From Clostridiaceae bacterium (lineage in GTDB: Bacteria > Bacillota > Clostridia > Oscillospirales > Acutalibacteraceae), in NCBI GenBank assembly GCA_016297555.1, contig JAEDGK010000046.1, positions 1-15,052 of the forward strand: a stretch of 15,052 nucleotides of DNA, written 5' to 3'. The position numbers and the translations under genes were made by a program. Shown one piece after another: positions 7,222-13,015 of the stretch. Within the stretch, counting starts at the first letter, position 1, and each line of letters opens with the position of its first letter. The notes below the pieces were generated by a model that saw nothing but the letters and a program-made list of their open reading frames with translations, had not been told where the DNA came from and searched no databases.

Positions 7222-8100
7222 ATGGACCAAATCACCGCCATACAGCGGGCAATCGACTATACCGAGGCGCATCTGACTGACGAAATTGATTATGAAGCCG
7301 CGGCGAGGGAGGCCGCCTCGTCGGTGTTTCATTTTCAACGGCTTTTCAGTATGCTCTGCGGCTACACGCTCGGCGATTACATCCGTATGCGCCGCCTGTC
7401 GCTTGCCGCCGATGAGCTTCAGCGCACGGGCGGAAAAATAATCGATATCGCGCTGAAATACGGCTACGACACGCCCGAAAGCTTTTCGCGCGCGTTTACC
7501 CGCTTCCACGGCATAACTCCCACGCAGGCACGCCGCGGCGGCAACATCAAATCCTTTTCCCGTCTTTCCGTAAAACTGATTTTAGACGGAGGAAATCTTA
7601 TGGATTACAGAATTGAAAAAAGAGACGCTTTTAAACTGATTTGCCGCAAAAAGCAAGTCAACAAGCCTCAGGGAGACACGGCAACTGCCGACATTTCAGC
7701 ATTCTGGGGCGAATGCAGCACGGACGGAACAATGGAAAAGCTTTGCAAATACGCAAGCTTTGACAACCTCCGCGGAATACTCGGCGTTTGCTTCTCGGGC
7801 GAGATGGCAAATTCGGGCTTCCCTTACGGAATAGGCGCAGAATATAACGGCGCGCCGCTGACCGACGGAGGCTTTGACATTGTTGAAATCCCCGCCCACA
7901 CCTACGCGGTGTTCCAATGCAAAGGCAAGATGCCCGACGCATTCAAGGAAACCTACAAAAAAATCTGCACGGAGTTCTTCCCGCAGAGCAGCACCTATGA
8001 ATACGGAAACGGCATTGAGCTTGAGGTTTATCCCTCGGCAGATGTTCAGAACCCCGACTATACCTGCGAAATCTGGATAGCCGTTAAAGAAAAGAAGTAA
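7222..8100 (+). CDS. AraC-family regulator with C-terminal GyrI-like effector-binding domain
   Basis: A 292-aa Rob-type regulator. Residues 1-105 form the double helix-turn-helix DNA-binding domain: 'AAREAASSVFHFQRLFSML' (26-44), 'GYTLGDYIRMRRLSLAA' (47-63) and 'IALKYGYDTPESFSRAF' with 'GITPTQAR' at its end. After a short linker, residues 127-292 form a GyrI-like/SoxS-Rob effector-binding domain, with 'FDIVEIPAHTYAVFQCKG', 'AFKETYKKICTEFFPQS' and 'GIELEVYPSAD' as visible blocks. Such domains often bind hydrophobic compounds or drugs. AAAGGGGA at 7206-7213 lies 8 bases before the ATG. GGAGG at 7588-7592 sits 7 bases before an in-frame ATG at 7600, exactly at the domain boundary, so a shorter product may also be made. 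A terminator follows the gene. No transporter or enzyme target lies beside it. Confidence 0.92.
   Translation: MDQITAIQRAIDYTEAHLTDEIDYEAAAREAASSVFHFQRLFSMLCGYTLGDYIRMRRLSLAADELQRTGGKIIDIALKYGYDTPESFSRAFTRFHGITPTQARRGGNIKSFSRLSVKLILDGGNLMDYRIEKRDAFKLICRKKQVNKPQGDTATADISAFWGECSTDGTMEKLCKYASFDNLRGILGVCFSGEMANSGFPYGIGAEYNGAPLTDGGFDIVEIPAHTYAVFQCKGKMPDAFKETYKKICTEFFPQSSTYEYGNGIELEVYPSADVQNPDYTCEIWIAVKEKK
7588..7602 (+). promoter_or_regulatory. Internal ribosome binding site and start codon inside the AraC-type gene
   Basis: GGAGG at 7588-7592, 7 bases, then ATG at 7600 in the same frame as the regulator (residue 127). It would yield a 166-aa protein made only of the GyrI-like domain. The site is as strong as the gene's own start. 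The coding sequence here (Gly-Gly-Asn-Leu-Met) may itself be conserved in the family, which could explain the site without any function. Confidence 0.5.
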
Positions 8101-8106
8101 AATTCA

Positions 8107-8149
8107 GACCGTAACAACGGTATTTGTGCCGCTGTTACGGTCATTTTTT
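8107..8149 (+). terminator. Rho-independent terminator after the AraC-type gene
   Basis: GACCGTAACAACGG pairs with CCGCTGTTACGGTC, 14 pairs with one mismatch, around an 8-base loop. ATTTTTT follows. It starts 6 bases after the stop codon. Confidence 0.9.
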
Positions 8150-8207
8150 ATATCCTGTCAAAAAATTAATCCTGCCCCGGTTTTTAGAAATTGACCCTCC
8201 GTTTTTG

Positions 8208-8236
8208 TTGACTTCACCAATTTAATGTGATATAGT
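8208..8236 (+). promoter_or_regulatory. Promoter of the secreted PHP protein
   Basis: TTGACT (8208-8213), a 17-base spacer ending in TGA, and TATAGT (8231-8236). The upstream TGn makes it an extended -10 as well. The transcript would start near 8243. Confidence 0.8.
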
Positions 8237-8273
8237 AATTGTAAACATTTTTTAATTGAAGGAGCAAAAACCG

Positions 8274-9749
8274 ATGTGCAGAAAGATTACAGCTCTCATT
8301 CTTTCGGTTCTGATTGCCGTTTCCGCTCTCGGCATTTCCGCCGCGGCGGCTGACACTCAGCAAACCGAAAAAGACTTTATCATTACCGACCCTTACGCCG
8401 CAGTTGATTGGGATTCCTGGGGCGCTTATAAAACACAGCTTCACAGCCACACAACCGCGAGCGACGGTTATCAGACCATTCACGAATTTGTTCAGGCTCA
8501 CTATGACTTTGACTACGATATAGTAGCTCTTACCGACCACGGAACCCTCAACCGCGGCTGGAATGTCAAGCCGCAGACTATCCCGCTTGTGCGCCTTGTC
8601 AAATATGAGCGCACAAAGATGGCTGAAATCATTCCTCTGACCGATGAGGAATACAGCGCCTTTATCAACGGCACGGCGGCATCAGAAACCCGCACCCATC
8701 AGAACGGTATGCTTGATGTTCCGCTCGGCATTGAGCTGAATATGGCAACTCCGTTTGCCGACTGCCACCTGACGGGCTATTTCTCTGAATACGGTCAAGG
8801 TCTTGCAGGCGTTTTCGGCGATTATGAAACTCCCTCGCGCGGAGTTAAAAAAGCAGGCGGCATCTCAATGCTCTCTCATGTCGGCGAATATGTTTATATC
8901 GGAATGAAGAGTGCCGAGCATGTCGGTCAGCCCGTTGATGATTATTACGCCAACAAATTTGCAAGGATTTTCCTTGACAATCAGGGCTCAAGCGTCGGAA
9001 TGGGCATAAACAGCTCCAGAGATGAAAACACCCGTTGCGACCGCATACTTTATGACCAGATTCTTCAAAAGACCATTCCCAACGGCGTTGTTCCCTGGTC
9101 ATTCACCTTCTCCGACTCACATTCCGACAGATCGGTTAACTATGCTTACACAATGATGCTTATGCCCGAGCTTTCAATGGATAACTTCCGCAAGAGCATG
9201 GAAAACGGCGAATTTTTCTCCGTATCTCACTATTCAAACGGCGTTGAGCTTAACGGAATGAGAGAAATGCCGAATTTTGACGAGGCAAAAATCGATGAGG
9301 TTGAGGGATATAACCTCAACAACACCCCGATGGTAACCCGCGTTACGGTAGATCAGGAAAACGACACCATCTCCGTTGAGGGCATTAATTTTGACGAGAT
9401 TACCTGGGTTTCAAACTGCAATGTTATCAAACGCCAAAGCAACATTGAAAACGGCAAGGCAACTCTTGACCTGCACGCTTCCGATTTGCTTGACGAGCCC
9501 TCGCTCTATGTCAGATTTTACATAACGGGCGTTAACGGAATTTGCTATTCACAGCCGTTTGTTCTCAATGTTGAGGGCGAAACCTTTGAGCCTGTTGAAG
9601 TTCCCGAAACGCGTGACCTCCCCTATTATCTCAGGCAGACAGTAACCGTGCTTGACTGGACGATATTCAAGTTCAACCCCATTGTATGGGCTTTCAAGTT
9701 CTTTGCACTCGGTTACAATGTGTTTGACCATTTCTTTGACGCATATTAA
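8274..9749 (+). CDS. Secreted PHP-domain metal-dependent phosphoesterase-like protein
   Basis: PHP proteins are multi-metal phosphoesterases. The product (491 aa) starts with a Sec signal peptide: Lys at 4, a hydrophobic core 5-20 and 'SAAAADTQQ' with likely cleavage near residue 26. The metal-ligand set appears complete: H57 and H59 in 'QLHSHTTASDG', D64, D88-H89 in 'ALTDHG', E154 in 'GIELN', H165 in 'CHLTGYF', H202 in 'MLSHVGEY', and D281/H283 in 'FSDSHSDR'. After about residue 300 comes a C-terminal region of unknown type with beta-like sequence, and an aromatic, hydrophobic tail (454-491) that might contact the membrane. AAGGAG lies 9 bases before the ATG; the earlier in-frame TTG at 8256 overlaps this site. 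It is a single-gene unit with its own promoter and terminator. The substrate is unknown; an extracellular phosphodiester or phosphomonoester is inferred. Confidence 0.87.
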   Translation: MCRKITALILSVLIAVSALGISAAAADTQQTEKDFIITDPYAAVDWDSWGAYKTQLHSHTTASDGYQTIHEFVQAHYDFDYDIVALTDHGTLNRGWNVKPQTIPLVRLVKYERTKMAEIIPLTDEEYSAFINGTAASETRTHQNGMLDVPLGIELNMATPFADCHLTGYFSEYGQGLAGVFGDYETPSRGVKKAGGISMLSHVGEYVYIGMKSAEHVGQPVDDYYANKFARIFLDNQGSSVGMGINSSRDENTRCDRILYDQILQKTIPNGVVPWSFTFSDSHSDRSVNYAYTMMLMPELSMDNFRKSMENGEFFSVSHYSNGVELNGMREMPNFDEAKIDEVEGYNLNNTPMVTRVTVDQENDTISVEGINFDEITWVSNCNVIKRQSNIENGKATLDLHASDLLDEPSLYVRFYITGVNGICYSQPFVLNVEGETFEPVEVPETRDLPYYLRQTVTVLDWTIFKFNPIVWAFKFFALGYNVFDHFFDAY

Positions 9750-9765
9750 TAAATAATAAAAATTG

Positions 9766-9798
9766 CGGCGCACATCAAACGATGTGCGCCGATTTTTT
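9766..9798. terminator. Bidirectional terminator between convergent genes
   Basis: CGGCGCACATC (9766-9776) pairs perfectly with GATGTGCGCCG (9781-9791) around AAAC. ATTTTTT follows on the forward strand and CAATTTTTATT on the reverse strand, so it can end both the PHP gene and the hydrolase gene. Confidence 0.92.
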
Positions 9799-9802
9799 GT
9801 GC

Positions 9803-10744
9803 TCATAATCCTATATTCTTTTCAATAAACTCCGTTACCTTTGCCTCGTATTCTTCCTTTGCGTCATAATAGCTGTAAGCATGAACAGCGCCGGGAACGG
9901 TAAAAATATCCTTGGGCGTCGGGCAGGCGTCATAAAGCCTTTGGCACATCGGAAACGGCACAAAGGTATCCTCCTCCCCATGGATAAACAAAACGGGGTT
10001 TTTTGCATTCGGCATTGTTCCGAGCGGGTCGGCGTCCTTTTTCAAATCATATTTTGAAATTGCACGGCAGAAAACATTTGTAATATTAGAAAATGCATTC
10101 GCTTTGAAGCCGAGCTTTTTGCTCATTGTGTCATTAACCTGCTCAAAAGCGTTTGTGTATCCGCAGTCCTCTATAACAAGCTTTACCTGATCGCGCGGCG
10201 AGGTGTTGTTGACAAGCATAACAGTTGCCGCACCCATCGAAATGCCGTGAAGAATTATTTCAATATCCTCTCCGAAACGCTCAACAAGATAATCAATCCA
10301 CAGCTTTAAGTCCTTGCTGTCAAGCGCACCGAAGCCTATAAGCTTGCCGTCGCTTCTGCCGTGACCGCGCAAATCGGGCAAAAGATAGTTGTAGCCCAAT
10401 GTGTAGTGATAAAATGAAAACAGATGGCTGCACTCATCAGGGCCGTTGCAGTTATGCCCGTGAACGCAAATTACAAACCGCTTTGTCTCCTTTTCGGCGG
10501 GAACAAACCATGCTTTAAGGCGAAGCATATCGGGAGTTATTATCTCTAAATCCTCCGGATTATGGGAATAAAGAAACTCATTGTTTTTATGTCTGATTTC
10601 CGCTCTGAGCATTTTTTTAGGCTCTTTTTCGGGCTTTTTCTCTCTGTGAGACACGCAGGCAAGTTTATAGCCCTCTGCTCCGATTACCGCCGCGCCGAGC
10701 GCACCGAGCGCACCTATTCCGACTGCCGCCTTTCTCTTTTTCAA
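9803..10744 (-). CDS. Membrane-anchored alpha/beta hydrolase
   Basis: A serine hydrolase of the alpha/beta fold, 313 aa. The N terminus is Lys/Arg-rich and followed by a Gly/Ala-rich hydrophobic segment (6-25) without a clear cleavage site, so it is probably an anchor that places the enzyme outside the membrane. The oxyanion motif is 'VHGHN' (94-98), followed by 'LPDLRGHGRSDG' (122-133). The triad is Ser169 in 'GISMG', Asp259 in 'GEEDTFVP' and His288 in 'GAVHAY'. Three starts are possible: GTG at 10762, ATG at 10753 and TTG at 10744. I prefer TTG: the predicted transcript starts near 10770, and GAAAGGG lies just before the ATG, well spaced only for the TTG. The substrate cannot be told; esterase or acyl hydrolase is the general expectation. 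It is convergent with the PHP gene. Confidence 0.88.
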   Translation of the reverse strand: MKKRKAAVGIGALGALGAAVIGAEGYKLACVSHREKKPEKEPKKMLRAEIRHKNNEFLYSHNPEDLEIITPDMLRLKAWFVPAEKETKRFVICVHGHNCNGPDECSHLFSFYHYTLGYNYLLPDLRGHGRSDGKLIGFGALDSKDLKLWIDYLVERFGEDIEIILHGISMGAATVMLVNNTSPRDQVKLVIEDCGYTNAFEQVNDTMSKKLGFKANAFSNITNVFCRAISKYDLKKDADPLGTMPNAKNPVLFIHGEEDTFVPFPMCQRLYDACPTPKDIFTVPGAVHAYSYYDAKEEYEAKVTEFIEKNIGL

Positions 10745-10776
10745 CGGTTTCATCCCTTTCACTGTGATTTTATATT

Positions 10777-10805
10777 ATTTTATCACATATGCCTCGCTTT
10801 TTCAA
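10777..10805 (-). promoter_or_regulatory. Promoter of the alpha/beta hydrolase
   Basis: On the reverse strand TTGAAA (10805-10800), 17 bases ending in TGA, then TAAAAT (10782-10777). The start near 10770 leaves only about 26 leader bases before the TTG at 10744. Confidence 0.75.
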
Positions 10806-10975
10806 CGGACGAAATTAGTCGGATGTTACATTAAATCACCTGTTTTTCAGATATTATAATTGTCAAAACTCAAAATCGCGCAGCAAATCGGCTCGCTCCG
10901 TTTGCATTTTTATGTCTTTTTGGGATAAATTCAAAGTAATCCGATGAAAAAACAAATAAATTTTTCAAAAATGTG
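10806..10975. other. Intergenic stretch between the hydrolase and the tRNA genes
   Basis: AT-rich and without a credible gene. It holds a hairpin at 10883-10905 (GCAAA.CGG with CCGTTTGC, one T bulged) followed by ATTTTTA on the forward strand. That resembles a terminator, but no forward gene precedes it. It may be a remnant of a lost gene. Confidence 0.4.
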
Positions 10976-11004
10976 TTGACAAATCCCGCGGTATATAATA
11001 TAAT
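10976..11004 (+). promoter_or_regulatory. Consensus promoter of the tRNA-Met/tRNA-Glu unit
   Basis: A perfect TTGACA (10976-10981), a 17-base spacer and a perfect TATAAT (10999-11004). The start near 11011 is about 22 bases before the first tRNA. Confidence 0.92.
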
Positions 11005-11032
11005 AAACAAGCCTTTTCAGGGGCGCATAAAT

Positions 11033-11108
11033 GGCGGCATAGCTCAGAGGCTAGAGCAACCGGTTCATACCCGGTAGGTCGTGGGTTCAAATCCAACTGC
11101 CGCTACCA
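11033..11108 (+). tRNA. tRNA-Met (CAT), elongator type
   Basis: A full cloverleaf of 76 bases with CCA encoded. Acceptor GGCGGCA pairs with TGCCGCT (G-U at the first pair), D arm GCTC..GAGC, anticodon stem ACCGG/CCGGT with loop TTCATAC (anticodon CAT), and T arm GTGGG-TTCAAAT-CCAAC. The anticodon stem lacks the three consecutive G-C pairs of initiator tRNA, and the first pair is not the initiator C-A mismatch. The loop matches elongator tRNA-Met of Firmicutes rather than the lysidine-modified tRNA-Ile2. It is the expected substrate of TmcAL, encoded in this window. Confidence 0.93.
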
Positions 11109-11113
11109 AATAA

Positions 11114-11188
11114 GGCCCGGTGGTCAAGCGGTCAAGACACCGCCCTTTCACGGCGGTAACACGAGTTCGATTCTCGTCCGGGTCACCA
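11114..11188 (+). tRNA. tRNA-Glu (TTC)
   Basis: A 75-base cloverleaf with CCA encoded, 5 bases after the tRNA-Met. Acceptor GGCCCGG pairs with CCGGGTC (one G-U). The anticodon stem CCGCC/GGCGG holds loop CTTTCAC (anticodon TTC), and the T arm is ACGAG-TTCGATT-CTCGT. Co-transcribed with the tRNA-Met from the consensus promoter. Confidence 0.95.
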
Positions 11189-11195
11189 AACACTT

Positions 11196-11244
11196 GATAT
11201 CCGAACTAATCTATGAAGATGGTTTAGTTTGGGTATCTTTTTTT
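11196..11244 (+). terminator. Terminator of the tRNA operon
   Basis: GATATCCGAACTAA pairs with TTAGTTTGGGTATC, 14 pairs including two G-U, followed by seven T. It begins 8 bases after the tRNA-Glu CCA. Confidence 0.85.
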
Positions 11245-11270
11245 CTTATCAATAAGTGAATAGCAAAAAA

Positions 11271-11307
11271 GACGGTAGTAACTTTTCTCTGTTACTACCG
11301 TCTTTTT
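11271..11307. terminator. Second, bidirectional terminator hairpin
   Basis: GACGGTAGTAAC (11271-11282) pairs perfectly with GTTACTACCGTC (11291-11302), 12 pairs. TTTTT follows on the forward strand, and TTTTTT on the reverse strand through the AAAAAA before the stem. Facing right it backs up the tRNA terminator; facing left it would have ended the now-degenerate gene at 11326-11518. Confidence 0.85.
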
Positions 11308-11325
11308 ATGTATGGTTATGAGATT

Positions 11326-11518
11326 TTAATCTTCAAGATATTTTATCCACATATCCAGCCACAAAGCGATTATTTCTTTCCCTTCATCAGGTGAAATGTA
11401 ATAATCAGTGCTGAGGTTAGCCTTGCTCAAAAGGCTGCTGGCAGATGGTTGCAAGCACCTCGCCGCCGAGCAAAGCGTCACGCGTAACAGGCGGATTGTC
11501 AACAAAAATAAGGCGACA
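11326..11518 (-). pseudogene. Degenerate gene remnant(s), including a sugar-binding protein fragment
   Basis: Two protein-like pieces lie on the reverse strand in different frames. Codons 11518-11420 encode 33 residues including 'FVDNPPVTRDALLGGE' and 'VLATICQQPFEQG'. This resembles the C-terminal region of a periplasmic sugar-binding protein (ribose/galactose type, pattern 'D..P....AI..G.....Q.PYEQG'). A stop codon lies directly before and after it. A second piece in another frame ends at the stop 11328-11326, with 'STDYYISPDEGKEI' and 'ALWLDMWIKYLED', not recognised. No start or ribosome binding site was found. I read this as decayed coding DNA ending at the bidirectional terminator. The match to the family is from memory, so the call is moderate. 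Confidence 0.45.
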
Positions 11519-11714
11519 TCAGTTTAAACTTGCTGTTTATCAAAACAAATCCGGCAGCACTTTATGAACAAATAATTGACATAAGATTACAAATATTACA
11601 TAAATGTTAAAAATAGTTACAAATTGTTTATTGTGCTTTTTTGGAATTTATTTTCATTTCAAAAGTTATATAATGTAGCAAACGGGTAAAAATATTTTTC
11701 AGGAGGAAATAAAA
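11519..11714 (+). promoter_or_regulatory. Upstream region of the deacetylase with a -10 element
   Basis: An AT-rich region before the deacetylase. A perfect TATAAT lies at 11669-11674 without a good -35 at normal distance. TTGACA at 11576-11581 has only a poor -10 after 17-18 bases. The first is the better guess and would give a leader of about 33 bases; an unknown activator or alternative sigma factor may be needed. AGGAGGA at 11701-11707 is the ribosome binding site. Confidence 0.45.
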
Positions 11715-12782
11715 ATGAAAAAGCACCGTTATTTAATCGCCGCAATTTCGGTTTTGCTTGCCGTTATTCTGGTATTAAGCGGCTGTAAAGGAAAAGATGA
11801 TTCGGTTAACAAAACCGCAGGCGGAGTCGGCGGCTCCGACCTCAACTCGGAAACCGTTGCCGCCGAGCCGACAACTCAGCCTCCGCGCTACACGGCGCAG
11901 GATAAGCTGATAGCGCTGACCTTTGACGACGGACCGAGAGAAAGCACCACCAACAGAATTCTTGATGTACTTGCCAAAAACGGCGGAGTTGCAACCTTTT
12001 TTGTTGTAGGCTACAATATCGACAGCAACGCTTCCACCATCAAGCGCGCCAAAGAAATGGGCTGCGAAATCGGCAACCACTCAAATGACCACAAAACTCT
12101 CACAAAATGCAGCTATGATACTCTCCGTGAGCAGGTGGACAAGCCAAACGAAGCGATAAAAACGCTTACAGGCAGCGCCCCCGTGCTTTTCAGAGCGCCC
12201 GGCGGAGCTTTCAAGGGCGTTACTCAGGATATAGGAATGCCTTTAATTCAATGGTCGGTTGACACAAACGACTGGAAATTCAAGGACGCCGCTCACAAAG
12301 GAAGATCACAGAAGCAGAGAACCGCAGATCTTAACAAAATCGCCGAAGATGTTATCGAAAACGCCAAAAAGGGCGATATTGTTTTGATGCACGATATCTA
12401 CGATTTCTCCGCCGACCTTTGCGAGCTGATAGTTCCAGGGCTTGTTGAAAAGGGATTTAAGCTTGTAACCGTGAGCGAAATGTATGAGGCATACGGTGAA
12501 ACGCTTGAAAACGGCGAGGTTTATTATTCTATTAATCCCGATTCGCCCGCAATCGCCAATCCTCAGCCGGACGCCATAATTGAGCCGGGCAAATATACCG
12601 TGGCAACAAGCGGAAGCGTGCTCAATATGCGCGTTGAGCCAGATGCAGGCACTCAGGTTATTGAAAAAATACCCAACGGAACACAGATAGATGTTACAAA
12701 AGCCGTTAAAGGCTGGGCATATGTCACCTATAACTCCGCTTCCGGCTGGGTCTGCTCCGCTTATCTCTCAAAATCGGCATAA
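11715..12782 (+). CDS. Lipoprotein polysaccharide deacetylase (NodB domain) with C-terminal SH3 domain
   Basis: A carbohydrate esterase family 4 enzyme, probably removing acetyl groups from peptidoglycan N-acetylglucosamine or another cell-surface polymer. The 355-aa protein has a lipoprotein signal peptide with lipobox 'LSGC' (Cys24), so it is anchored outside the membrane. A disordered linker (25-62) follows. The NodB domain (63-260) shows 'LTFDDGP' with Asp71/Asp72, 'NHSNDH' with zinc ligands His122 and His126, 'FRAPGG' (159-164), 'SVDTNDW' (181-187) and 'LMHD' with His226. A bacterial SH3-type domain (about 293-355) begins 'GKYTVATSGSVLNMRVEP' and ends 'GWAYVTYNSASGWVCSAYL'; such domains bind cell-wall peptides. 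AGGAGGA lies 7 bases before the ATG. It has its own terminator and is followed by the LCP gene in the same direction. Deacetylation would help resist lysozyme in the gut, which is inference. Confidence 0.93.
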   Translation: MKKHRYLIAAISVLLAVILVLSGCKGKDDSVNKTAGGVGGSDLNSETVAAEPTTQPPRYTAQDKLIALTFDDGPRESTTNRILDVLAKNGGVATFFVVGYNIDSNASTIKRAKEMGCEIGNHSNDHKTLTKCSYDTLREQVDKPNEAIKTLTGSAPVLFRAPGGAFKGVTQDIGMPLIQWSVDTNDWKFKDAAHKGRSQKQRTADLNKIAEDVIENAKKGDIVLMHDIYDFSADLCELIVPGLVEKGFKLVTVSEMYEAYGETLENGEVYYSINPDSPAIANPQPDAIIEPGKYTVATSGSVLNMRVEPDAGTQVIEKIPNGTQIDVTKAVKGWAYVTYNSASGWVCSAYLSKSA

Positions 12783-12799
12783 CTTCACTTTAAATTCTA

Positions 12800-12827
12800 A
12801 AAGGGCGATTTTAAGTCGCTCTTTTTT
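12800..12827 (+). terminator. Terminator of the deacetylase gene
   Basis: AAAGGGCGA pairs with TCGCTCTTT (one G-U) around a 7-base loop, within a run of T to 12827. It lies 17 bases after the stop. Confidence 0.8.
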
Positions 12828-12917
12828 GTTATCCTAACCCCAAAGAATTTAATGCATTTTCAACAAAATGTGGGCTTTTATTAGCAAAAAATTTTAAAAC
12901 AAATTGTGCAAATACTG

Positions 12918-12946
12918 TTAACTTTTGCCGAATAATATGGTATACT
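12918..12946 (+). promoter_or_regulatory. Promoter of the LCP gene
   Basis: TTAACT (12918-12923), 17 bases ending in TGG, then TATACT (12941-12946), an extended -10. The start near 12953 lies after the deacetylase terminator, so the two wall genes are transcribed separately. Confidence 0.7.
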
Positions 12947-13015
12947 TACTTTCTAAGACATTAAGGCGTTTTATTGGAACGATTTATATTATATTTGAGA
13001 TACGCGGGTGATTTT

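Noticed and set aside
11033..11108. Initiator tRNA-Met or lysidine tRNA-Ile2 for the CAT tRNA
   Set aside because: No three consecutive G-C pairs in the anticodon stem, no C1-A72 mismatch, and the stem and loop agree with elongator tRNA-Met.
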